Made by a program: the position numbers and the translations under genes
The notes under the pieces: generated by a model
The model's database searches: none
What the model was told of the DNA's origin: nothing
The model's input: only the letters and a program-made list of their open reading frames with translations
From: an uncultured Rhodanobacter sp.
Lineage (GTDB): Bacteria > Pseudomonadota > Gammaproteobacteria > Xanthomonadales > Rhodanobacteraceae
Direction of reading: 5' to 3'
Assembly (NCBI GenBank): GCA_903827735.1
Contig: CAIKJM010000367.1
Coordinates: forward strand, 1-5,145
Length of the DNA: 5,145 bases
In this document: positions 1 to 5,145 of the stretch, piece by piece
Layout: the number at the start of each line of letters is the position of its first letter
Position numbering within the stretch: position 1 is the stretch's first letter

Positions 1-5
1 AAACC

Positions 6-266
6 ATGCGCATCTACATGCAAACCGTGCCCGGAAACACCGACGCACCGCGCTATGTCCAGATTACGCTGGAGCAGGATCTGCTCGGCGGCTGGACGCT
101 CTACCGCGAATCGGGCAATCAGGGCGGTCGCGCCGCGCTCAAGCGCGAACAGTACCTGGAGCGCGACGAGGCCGTTGCCGCCTTCGAAAAAGCGCGCGAC
201 GCGCAGCTCAAGCGCGGCTTCCGCGTGATGTTTGCGCAAGGCCTGGAAGGCCCGTACGGGCGCTGA
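6..266 (+). CDS. Small WGR-domain-like protein
   Basis: An 86-residue protein without signal peptide or membrane segment, so probably cytoplasmic. The segment around residues 17-45 (RYVQITLEQDLLGGWTLYRE, then G37 and G40) matches the bacterial WGR domain: a strand ending in a conserved GGW followed by a basic residue and a glycine-rich turn. A helix with alternating charges follows (about 52-71), then the RGF/RVMFAQG end typical of these short proteins. WGR domains occur in PARP-family proteins and some bacterial nucleic-acid-related proteins; the role of stand-alone bacterial copies is not established. The eponymous Trp-Gly-Arg triplet reads S36-G37-N38 here. Met1 was chosen because it gives the usual compact length; Met5 is an alternative. 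Only five bases precede it, so a start further upstream cannot be excluded and no ribosome binding site can be judged. The stop codon lies one base before hemE, suggesting co-transcription. Confidence 0.75.
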   Translation: MRIYMQTVPGNTDAPRYVQITLEQDLLGGWTLYRESGNQGGRAALKREQYLERDEAVAAFEKARDAQLKRGFRVMFAQGLEGPYGR

Positions 267-267
267 G

Positions 268-1332
268 ATGACTGAACTCAAGAACGACCGCTTCCTGCGC
301 GCGCTGCGCCGCGAGCCGACCGACACCACGCCGATCTGGGTGATGCGCCAAGCCGGCCGCTACCTGCCCGAATACCGCGCCACACGCGGCCGCGCCGGCA
401 GCTTTATGGCGCTGGCGCAGAATCCCGAGCTGGCCTGCGAAGTCACGCTGCAGCCGCTTGCGCGATTCGAACTGGACGCGGCGATTTTGTTTTCCGACAT
501 CCTCACCATTCCCGATGCGATGGGTTTGGGCCTGACGTTTGCGCAGGGCGAAGGCCCGCGCTTCGCGCATCCCGTCCGCACGCGCGCCGATATCGAAAAG
601 CTCGGCGTCCCCGACATGGACGCCGAGCTGCGCTACGTGATGGATGCGGTGCGCTTGATTCGCAAAGAACTCGACGGCCGCGTGCCGCTGATCGGCTTTT
701 CCGGCAGCCCGTGGACGCTGGCCTGCTACATGGTCGAGGGCGCCGGCTCGAAAGATTTTGCCACGCTCAAGGCGATGTGCTGGAACGAGCCGAAGCTCGC
801 GCACCAGCTGCTGGAGACCCTGGCGCGAGCCGTCGCGGCCTATCTCATCGCCCAGGCCGCGGCCGGCGCGCAGACGCTGATGGTGTTCGACACCTGGGGC
901 GGCCTGCTTGGCCCAGCTCCGTTTCGCGAATTCTCGCTGCGCTATATGACCCATGTCGTCGATGCATTGAAGGCCAGCCCGCACAGCCGCGACCTGCCGA
1001 TCGTGCTGTTCTCCAAAGGGGCGGGGCAGCATCTGAGCACACTGGCCGACACCGGCTGCACCGCGCTTGGCGTCGACTGGACGATAGACCTGGCCGATGC
1101 CCGCGCCGCGGTCGGCGGCCGCGTGGCGTTGCAGGGGAATCTCGACCCCGCCATTTTGCGCGCCAGTCCCGACGTGATCCGCCGGGAAGCGCGCGCGGTG
1201 CTCGACAGCTACGGCCGTCATCCCGGCCACGTGTTCAATCTCGGCCACGGCATCACGCCGGAAGTCGATCCCGAGCATGTGAAGGTGCTGGTGGATGAAG
1301 TGCACGCGCACGGCCGCACTTTACGCGGCTGA
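268..1332 (+). CDS. hemE: Uroporphyrinogen decarboxylase
   Basis: HemE removes the four acetate carboxyl groups of uroporphyrinogen III to give coproporphyrinogen III, a cytosolic, cofactor-free step of haem synthesis. The 354-residue product matches the length I recall for Escherichia coli HemE and begins with the same MTELKNDR sequence. The substrate-binding signature MRQAGRYLPEYR is at residues 26-37 (Arg27 and Arg31 expected in the active-site cleft). The FSDIL segment supplies the conserved Asp77. GFSGSPWT is at 143-150, the conserved Tyr154 follows, FDTWGG is at 207-212, and NLGHGI at 324-329 carries the conserved His327. No key residue is missing. ATG 268 is preferred over an in-frame TTG at 232 because it gives the family-typical N-terminus. 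It follows the preceding stop by one base and lacks a strong Shine-Dalgarno at standard distance (GGAAGG lies 17 bases upstream), which fits translational coupling. A REP-like hairpin lies 9 bases after the stop. Confidence 0.98.
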   Translation: MTELKNDRFLRALRREPTDTTPIWVMRQAGRYLPEYRATRGRAGSFMALAQNPELACEVTLQPLARFELDAAILFSDILTIPDAMGLGLTFAQGEGPRFAHPVRTRADIEKLGVPDMDAELRYVMDAVRLIRKELDGRVPLIGFSGSPWTLACYMVEGAGSKDFATLKAMCWNEPKLAHQLLETLARAVAAYLIAQAAAGAQTLMVFDTWGGLLGPAPFREFSLRYMTHVVDALKASPHSRDLPIVLFSKGAGQHLSTLADTGCTALGVDWTIDLADARAAVGGRVALQGNLDPAILRASPDVIRREARAVLDSYGRHPGHVFNLGHGITPEVDPEHVKVLVDEVHAHGRTLRG

Positions 1333-1341
1333 CGCTTTACG

Positions 1342-1364
1342 CCTTCTCCCCATCGGGGAGAAGG
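1342..1364. repeat. REP-like hairpin after hemE
   Basis: CCTTCTCCCC (1342-1351) and GGGGAGAAGG (1355-1364) form a perfect 10-bp stem with a 3-base loop, followed by TTGGGATGAGGG. This pattern resembles dispersed intergenic palindromes common in xanthomonads and related proteobacteria (recalled, not searched). There is no T-run after the stem, so it is not a textbook intrinsic terminator, although a stem this strong just after the hemE stop could protect the 3' end or help stop transcription. Confidence 0.7.
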
Positions 1365-1426
1365 TTGGGATGAGGGCAGGTGCTCGCCAGACAGCAGAAC
1401 CCTTGCGTGCTTGCAGACCATGCGCG

Positions 1427-1485
1427 AACCGTCGGCGACGATCTTGGACTAACTTCGACGTCCGCAGCAACGCGCGCCGACGGTT
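1427..1485. repeat. 11-bp inverted repeat in the leader before the SDR gene
   Basis: AACCGTCGGCG (1427-1437) is perfectly complementary to CGCCGACGGTT (1475-1485). The arms are separated by 37 bases that contain a shorter GGAC/GTCC pairing (1446-1449 with 1460-1463). The right arm runs into a short T-run (1484-1487). As RNA this could be a long-stemmed structure, possibly a weak terminator for the hemE unit or part of the SDR leader. Fold stability was not computed. Confidence 0.4.
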
Positions 1486-1504
1486 TTACCCGTCGATGAC
1501 GCCC

Positions 1505-1544
1505 GTCCTGATATACCTCGACGCCTTCGAGTAACTATCAGGAC
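1505..1544 (+). promoter_or_regulatory. Hairpin sequestering the SDR ribosome binding site
   Basis: GTCCTGATA (1505-1513) pairs perfectly with TATCAGGAC (1536-1544). The interior continues with TA (1514-1515) against TA (1532-1533) and CTCGA (1517-1521) against TCGAG (1527-1531), closing a 5-base loop. In all there are about 16 pairs interrupted by one bulged C and an unpaired AC. The descending arm contains the AGGA Shine-Dalgarno (1540-1543), six bases before the ATG at 1550, so the folded leader would hide the ribosome binding site. This suggests translational control, for example thermometer-like or by a ligand or protein. A DNA-level operator palindrome is the alternative. The pairing is seen directly; the function is inference. 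Confidence 0.5.
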
Positions 1545-1549
1545 ATCTC

Positions 1550-2311
1550 ATGGATCTGCAGCTTGCCGGCAAACGCGTACTGATCACCGGCGGTTCCAAA
1601 GGCATCGGCCAAGCCGTTGCCGAATTGCTGGCGGCCGAGGGCTGTGACCTTCGCCTGGTCGCCCGCGACGGCGCGGCGCTGGAAGACATCGCCAGCGTGC
1701 TGCGCGCCCGTTATCCGGTACAGGTGGAAACCATGGCCGCCGATCTGTCGACGGATGCCGCCGTTCGTGCCGTCGCCGAATGGGCCGGCGAGATCGACAT
1801 CCTGGTCAACAACGCTGGCGCGATTCCGCCCGGCACGCTCACGGACATCGACGACGAGGCGTGGCGCAAGGCGTGGGACCTGAAAGTATTCGGCTATATC
1901 TCGCTCAGCCGCGCCGTTTATCCCATGATGGCCAAGCGCAAGCAGGGCGTGATCGTCAACGTGATCGGCGCCGCCGGTCAGTGGCTGCCGCCGGGCTATA
2001 TCGCCGGCGCCACCGGCAATGCGGCCTTGATGGCCTTCACTAGGGCGCTCGCCCGCGGCAGCCACGCCGACGGCATTCGCGTCGTGGCCATCAACCCGGG
2101 CCCGGTCGAAACCAAGCGCCTGGAAACCATGCAGCGCGCCAACGCCGAGCGCGAGCTGGGCGACGCCGAGCGCTGGCGCGAGATGTTCAAGACCATGCCC
2201 TTCGGCCGCCCCGCCAAACCGTCGGAAATTGCCGCTGCCGTAGCGTTTCTCGCCAGCCCGCTATCGGGCTACACCTCCGGCACGGTGCTCACGATCGACG
2301 GCGCGGTGTAG
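1550..2311 (+). CDS. SDR-family oxidoreductase-like protein with atypical active site
   Basis: A 253-residue Rossmann-fold protein of classical SDR length. The nucleotide-binding TGGSKGIG is at residues 13-20, Arg39 after the second strand (VARD) hints at NADP(H), D65 lies in AADLS, and the NNAG structural motif is at 87-90. INPGPVETKR (171-180) and a C-terminal GYTSGTVLTIDGAV are also typical. The catalytic tetrad appears lost. By hand alignment to FabG-type SDRs, Asn is K112, Ser is G140 (NVIGAAG), Tyr is G153 and Lys is N157 (GATGNAAL where YxxxK is expected). Tyr150 is three residues early and without a partner Lys. It may therefore bind nucleotide without ordinary hydride-transfer chemistry, or belong to a divergent SDR subgroup; the substrate is unknown. 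The start is supported by AGGA six bases before the ATG. The gene stands alone, with a 217-base gap upstream and a convergent neighbour downstream. Its stop codon overlaps a palindromic repeat. Confidence 0.9.
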   Translation: MDLQLAGKRVLITGGSKGIGQAVAELLAAEGCDLRLVARDGAALEDIASVLRARYPVQVETMAADLSTDAAVRAVAEWAGEIDILVNNAGAIPPGTLTDIDDEAWRKAWDLKVFGYISLSRAVYPMMAKRKQGVIVNVIGAAGQWLPPGYIAGATGNAALMAFTRALARGSHADGIRVVAINPGPVETKRLETMQRANAERELGDAERWREMFKTMPFGRPAKPSEIAAAVAFLASPLSGYTSGTVLTIDGAV

Positions 2312-2340
2312 GTTGGTGGTGAACGAAGTGAACCCCAACC
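2308..2340 (+). repeat. Palindromic repeat copy 1, overlapping the SDR stop codon
   Basis: The element begins GTAGGTTGG (2308-2316) and ends CCAACC (2335-2340), so its ends pair (2311-2316 with 2335-2340). Its first bases include the TAG stop of the SDR gene. It matches copy 3 at 24 of 32 positions without gaps. It is the forward member of the first inverted pair. Confidence 0.7.
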
Positions 2341-2410
2341 CACTTCGGCCTATATGCCGCTTAGCGCGCCCAAGAAAGAGCTCGCGCAAGCAAGCTTCTC
2401 GTACGTTGCC

Positions 2411-2442
2411 GTTGGGCATCACTGCGATCAGCACCAACCTAC
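2411..2442 (-). repeat. Palindromic repeat copy 2, inverted
   Basis: Read on the minus strand this element starts GTAGGTTGG and ends CCCAAC, and it differs from copy 3 at only 4 of 32 positions. Its ends pair (2411-2415 with 2434-2438). It forms the inverted partner of copy 1, with 70 bases between them that contain no gene or motif I recognise. Confidence 0.75.
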
Positions 2443-2444
2443 GC

Positions 2445-2489
2445 AGCTATACCTCCGAAACGGTGCTAACGATTGACAGCCCGATGTAG
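2445..2489 (+). pseudogene. Degenerate second copy of the SDR 3' end
   Basis: These 15 codons read SYTSETVLTIDSPM plus TAG and correspond to the last 14 residues and stop of the SDR gene (GYTSGTVLTIDGAV). Positions 2446-2494 match 2268-2316 at 41 of 49 bases with no gap and a constant offset of 178 bases, in the same frame and with the same stop, followed again by the palindromic repeat. Similarity ends abruptly at the left, next to repeat copy 2. This may be an old partial tandem duplication or the remnant of a deleted paralogous SDR gene. There is no start codon or promoter, so it is not a functional gene. Confidence 0.65.
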
Positions 2490-2517
2490 GTTGGCGCTGA
2501 GCGCAGCGATGCCCAAT
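2486..2517 (+). repeat. Palindromic repeat copy 3
   Basis: A forward copy starting GTAGGTTGG and ending CCCAAT. It can form TTGG/CCAA (2491-2494 with 2513-2516) and an inner CGCT/AGCG (2495-2498 with 2505-2508) hairpin. As with copy 1, its first bases contain the TAG stop of the SDR-tail copy just upstream. It pairs with the inverted copy 4. Confidence 0.75.
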
Positions 2518-2546
2518 GTTCTTCAGTCACTATTTCGCGACGCGCC

Positions 2547-2578
2547 GTTGGGCTTCGCTTTACTCAGCCCAACCTGCG
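2547..2578 (-). repeat. Palindromic repeat copy 4, inverted
   Basis: GTTGGGC (2547-2553) and GCCCAAC (2567-2573) form a perfect 7-bp stem. Read on the minus strand it resembles the other three copies, with AGGTTGGGCTGAG near its start. It is the closest element to the 3' end of the GH16 gene, whose stop is 38 bases away, so it could act in 3' end formation for either convergent transcript. Positions 2579-2615 hold nothing recognisable. Confidence 0.7.
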
Positions 2579-2615
2579 TTGTTCGCGGCGGATTACGCGA
2601 CCGCTTTGCTGAAAA

Positions 2616-3605
2616 TCAATGCTTGTCACCACTCGCCTTCGTCCATACCGCCACGTAATCCACCAGCATCGGGTGCCCTGGCTCGGTTTTATCATTGGGC
2701 GTCGGCACGCCGCCGGCCATCGCATACGAAAATCCGCCGCCCATCGCGACGTTCAGCAGCAGAAAATAGCCACCCTGACCGGTAATTTCGTTCCATGTCG
2801 CCGCAGGCAGCTGGTTTTGCGCTACGTGATCGTAGAGTTTGCCGTCGACGTACCAGCGGATTTGCATCGGCGATACGCTGCGGTCCCATTCGAACGTGTA
2901 GACATGGAAAGCCGCCTGGCAGGTCGTGGTGTCGCATGACGCGCGTCGTCCCAGGCCATCGGGTTCGCCGCACGGGCCGCCGGGATACACGCCGCAGTGC
3001 AGAATGCCCCAGACGCTGTTGATGCCATTGACGTTTTCCATGATGTCGAACTCGCCTGCCTTGGGCCACAGGCCATCCTTTCGATAGCTCTGGCCAAGCG
3101 CCCAGAATGCTGGCCAGTAACCCTGCGCCGCCTGGTCGGCAACGTACGGCATCTGGATGCGCGCTTCGATGCGCAGCACGCCGTGCGCGGGCGGCTTGAA
3201 GTTGCCCTGCCGGGTTTCGATGCGGGCCGAGGTCCAGTTGCCGTCTTTATCGCGAAGCGGCGTGATTCGCAAATGGCCCTGCCCATCCAGGCTCACATTC
3301 GCCTTGTTGGCGGTGTAGGTCTGGATTTCACCGGTGCCCCATTGCGGTGGCCCCGAAGGATATCGATGACCGGTGTCGAGCCGCCAGCGCGTTCGCGACG
3401 GCAGTCTGTCGGCGGCGCCGTTGAAATCATCGCCGAACTGCAGCGTCCAGCCCTCGGGCTTGGGGATGGTGGCATGGGCGCTCGAGATGCCCATTATCAC
3501 GCCGAGGCCGATCGCACCGGTGACCAGCGTCCGCAGCGCATGCTGCCTAGGCCACCGACAAAAACACTCCACGATGTCCAGCAAATACTTGAGGCTCAAT
3601 CGCAC
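2616..3605 (-). CDS. Secreted family 16 glycoside hydrolase (beta-glucanase)
   Basis: Numbering from the GTG at 3605-3603 gives 329 residues. An unusually long signal region ends in a hydrophobic stretch (LVTGAIGLGVIMGISSAHA) with likely cleavage after Ala45, so the enzyme is probably exported. The mature part is a GH16 beta-sandwich: QWGTGEIQTYT (88-98), GYWPAFWALG (162-171), the catalytic GEFDIMEN with nucleophile Glu185, Asp187 and acid/base Glu190, LNVAMGGG (284-291) and a terminal VDYVAVW. The E-x-D-x-x-E spacing is that of laminarinase/endo-beta-1,3-glucanase members, which cut beta-1,3 or mixed beta-glucans; exact substrate is not certain. Cys204, 212, 224 and 229 lie close together after the catalytic strand and may form disulfides. 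The start is uncertain. GTG 3605 has AAGG about seven bases upstream, TTG 3626 opens the same frame without a clear ribosome site, and GTG 3572 would give a more normal signal length. No clear promoter was found. The gene converges with the SDR gene and diverges from valS. Confidence 0.92.
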   Translation of the reverse strand: MRLSLKYLLDIVECFCRWPRQHALRTLVTGAIGLGVIMGISSAHATIPKPEGWTLQFGDDFNGAADRLPSRTRWRLDTGHRYPSGPPQWGTGEIQTYTANKANVSLDGQGHLRITPLRDKDGNWTSARIETRQGNFKPPAHGVLRIEARIQMPYVADQAAQGYWPAFWALGQSYRKDGLWPKAGEFDIMENVNGINSVWGILHCGVYPGGPCGEPDGLGRRASCDTTTCQAAFHVYTFEWDRSVSPMQIRWYVDGKLYDHVAQNQLPAATWNEITGQGGYFLLLNVAMGGGFSYAMAGGVPTPNDKTEPGHPMLVDYVAVWTKASGDKH

Positions 3606-3833
3606 GCAAAAACCTTTTGAAGTCAAAATCTTTTGCTCGAACCCACGCGCTGATCCCGTTGAAACGGCATCGGGACGCTATGTTGTAAACGGCGACCCAC
3701 GTATCGAGGAGGCGCGAAAGCGGTCGTGCATGCCTATAGTCCCGGCTATAAACGTAGCCTCGGGTGAACGCCGATCTTCCGAGCGCTTGCCAAATTGCCT
3801 GCTGATAAAGCCGGCGTGCCGTCGACGAAGGCT

Positions 3834-3862
3834 TTGGCAGCCCTATCCCGGCCCCGTACAAT
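3834..3862 (+). promoter_or_regulatory. Sigma-70-type promoter for valS
   Basis: TTGGCA (3834-3839) and TACAAT (3857-3862) each match the -35 and -10 consensus at 5 of 6 positions and are separated by 17 bases. Initiation would be expected near 3869, giving a leader of about 50 bases before the valS ATG. No comparably good promoter was found elsewhere in the 3606-3919 gap, including on the minus strand for the GH16 gene. Confidence 0.65.
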
Positions 3863-3887
3863 GGAATTTCAGCCGTTGCCCACCCGC

Positions 3888-3905
3888 GCGCCTTCAACGA
3901 GGCGC
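3888..3905 (+). promoter_or_regulatory. Small hairpin in the valS leader
   Basis: GCGCCT (3888-3893) pairs with AGGCGC (3900-3905) around a 6-base loop, ending 14 bases before the valS start codon. The leader has no strong Shine-Dalgarno (CGAG at most). The hairpin could influence ribosome access or mRNA stability, but a 6-bp GC stem is easily found by chance in DNA of this composition. Confidence 0.3.
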
Positions 3906-3919
3906 CATTGCGAGTCCCC

Positions 3920-5145
3920 ATGGAAAAGAGTTTCGAACCCGCCCAGATCGAGTCCAAGTGGTATGCACACTGGGAGGCCAGCGGTGCGTTCAAGCCCGCG
4001 GGCCATGACGACACGAGTCGGGGCGAGCCGTATTGCATCCTGCTGCCGCCCCCCAACGTCACCGGAACCCTGCACATGGGGCATGCTTTTCAGCAGACGG
4101 TGATGGACATATTGGTGCGCTATCAGCGCATGCGTGGCATGAACACGCTTTGGCAGGTGGGTACGGACCATGCGGGCATCGCCACGCAGAAGATCGTCGA
4201 GAACCAGCTCGCGGTGGAAAATCAGACCCGCCACGACCTCGGCCGCGAAGCCTTCGTGGAACGCGTGTGGAAGTGGAAGGAAGAATCCGGCTCCACCATC
4301 ACCCACCAGATGCGCCGCATCGGCACGGCAGCGGACTGGTCACGCGAGCGCTTCACCATGGACGAGGGTTTGTCCGCCGCGGTGCGCAAGGTGTTCGTCG
4401 AATGGTATCGCGCGGGGCTGATCTATCGAGGCAACCGGTTGGTGAACTGGGACCCGGTGTTGGGCACGGCGGTGTCCGATCTGGAAGTGAACAATGTCGA
4501 GCGCGATGGGTCGATGTGGTCGATCCGCTACATGGTCAGCGGCGGCGACGAAAGCCTCGTGGTGGCAACTACTCGCCCAGAGACGATGCTGGGCGATGTC
4601 GCCGTGGCCGTGCATCCAGACGACGAACGCTATCAGCATCTGATCGGCAAGCAGCTGAAGCTTCCGCTTACCGATCGCGAGATCCCGGTCATCGCCGATG
4701 ACTATGTGGACAAGGACTTCGGTACCGGTTGCGTAAAGATCACGCCGGCGCACGACTTCAACGATTACGCCATCGGTCAACGGCACAAGCTGCCGCCGAT
4801 TACCATCTTTACCCTCGACGCGAAGGTCAATGAAAACGGCCCAGCGAAGTACCGCGGCCTCGACCGCTACGACGCGCGCAAGCAGGTGCTGGCCGACCTC
4901 GATGCCGCCAGCCTGTTGGTCGAAACCCGGCCACACAAGCTGCAGGTACCCGTCAGCGACCGCTCCGACGCGGTGATCGAGCCGATGCTCACCGATCAGT
5001 GGTTCGTCGACCTCACCTCAGACACGTTGCCGGATGGACGTCCGGGCGGCCGCAAGGCGATCACCGAACCCGCACTCGACGCTGTGCGCTCGGGCGACAT
5101 CAAGTTCGTCCCCGAAAACTGGACCAGCACCTATACGCAGTGGCT
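3920..5145 (+). CDS. valS: Valyl-tRNA synthetase, N-terminal part (cut by window end)
   Basis: ValRS charges tRNA-Val with valine in the cytoplasm and hydrolyses mischarged threonine. The first 408 residues are present, about 43% of the usual roughly 950, and the frame is open to the window edge. PPPNVTGTLHMGHAF (43-57) holds the class I HIGH motif as HMGH (52-55). WQVGTDHAGIATQ (78-90) continues the Rossmann catalytic core, and VNWDP lies at 175-179. The CP1 editing domain follows with TTRPETMLGDVAVAVHP (217-233) and GTGCVKITPAHDFNDY (268-283), whose conserved Asp279 is expected to recognise the mischarged amino acid. MLTDQWFV (356-363) and ENWTSTYTQW (399-408) re-enter the catalytic domain. 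The KMSKS loop, anticodon-binding domain and C-terminal coiled coil lie beyond the window. ATG 3920 gives the typical MEKSFEPAQIE start. The gene has its own promoter just upstream. Confidence 0.97.
   Translation, partial: MEKSFEPAQIESKWYAHWEASGAFKPAGHDDTSRGEPYCILLPPPNVTGTLHMGHAFQQTVMDILVRYQRMRGMNTLWQVGTDHAGIATQKIVENQLAVENQTRHDLGREAFVERVWKWKEESGSTITHQMRRIGTAADWSRERFTMDEGLSAAVRKVFVEWYRAGLIYRGNRLVNWDPVLGTAVSDLEVNNVERDGSMWSIRYMVSGGDESLVVATTRPETMLGDVAVAVHPDDERYQHLIGKQLKLPLTDREIPVIADDYVDKDFGTGCVKITPAHDFNDYAIGQRHKLPPITIFTLDAKVNENGPAKYRGLDRYDARKQVLADLDAASLLVETRPHKLQVPVSDRSDAVIEPMLTDQWFVDLTSDTLPDGRPGGRKAITEPALDAVRSGDIKFVPENWTSTYTQW

Noticed and set aside
208..1311. A 367-codon open frame on the minus strand opposite hemE
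   Set aside because: It is wholly antisense to a confidently identified hemE, its protein is rich in Arg, His and Ala with no recognisable motif, and long antisense frames are expected in GC-rich genes with strong third-position bias.
1342..1364. Intrinsic terminator of hemE
   Set aside because: The stem is strong but is followed by TTGGGATG rather than a T-run, so it is listed as a REP-like repeat instead.
1486..1515. Promoter for the SDR gene (TTTACC with TATACC)
   Set aside because: The spacing between these hexamers is 21 bases, outside the usual range, and the better-spaced alternatives do not resemble a -10 element.
2308..2578. Possible CRISPR array
   Set aside because: The repeats alternate in orientation, diverge from each other and have spacers of unequal length (70, 43 and 29 bases), and one spacer is gene-derived; no cas gene is present.
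2473..2785. Two short plus-strand frames running through the repeat array into the GH16 3' end
   Set aside because: They are made of palindromic repeats and antisense GH16 sequence, and show no domain or convincing ribosome site.
3547..4077. A 176-codon minus-strand frame across the GH16-valS gap
   Set aside because: It overlaps both the GH16 5' end and the valS 5' end, no motif is recognisable, and the valS promoter and start lie inside it.
4340..4936. Minus-strand and out-of-frame open frames inside valS
   Set aside because: The valS frame is uninterrupted from 3920 to the window end with conserved synthetase motifs throughout; the others are shadows.

Overview
The window looks like chromosomal DNA from a high-GC gammaproteobacterium, most likely Xanthomonadales/Lysobacterales, perhaps Rhodanobacteraceae. 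HemE and ValRS read as typical gammaproteobacterial proteins, coding regions strongly prefer G or C at third codon positions, and the gaps carry short dispersed palindromes of the kind common in that order. The placement is inference; no search was run.

Layout. Positions 6-266 (+) encode a small WGR-domain-like protein, followed one base later by hemE (268-1332, +), uroporphyrinogen decarboxylase of haem synthesis; the two look translationally coupled. A 217-base gap holds a REP-like hairpin, a long-range inverted repeat and, immediately before the next gene, a hairpin that buries that gene's Shine-Dalgarno sequence. Positions 1550-2311 (+) encode a short-chain dehydrogenase/reductase (SDR) fold protein that keeps the nucleotide-binding glycine motif but appears to lack the catalytic Asn-Ser-Tyr-Lys residues. 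The 304-base convergent gap 2312-2615 has no gene. It contains four copies of a roughly 32-base palindromic repeat in alternating orientation and a degenerate second copy of the last 15 codons of the SDR gene. Positions 2616-3605 (-) encode a secreted family 16 glycoside hydrolase (endo-beta-1,3-glucanase/laminarinase type). A 314-base divergent region then leads, through a good sigma-70-type promoter, to valS (3920 to the window end, +), valyl-tRNA synthetase, of which the first 408 residues are present.

How the genes relate. hemE and valS are housekeeping genes. The SDR and GH16 genes between them form no recognisable pathway with each other or with the flanks and read as independent accessory genes bounded by repeats. 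No CRISPR array, transposase, toxin-antitoxin pair, phage gene, tRNA or rRNA is visible. I see no convincing new multi-gene system. The most interesting points are the SDR with an erased active site, the hairpin over its ribosome binding site, and the duplicated SDR tail inside the repeat array.
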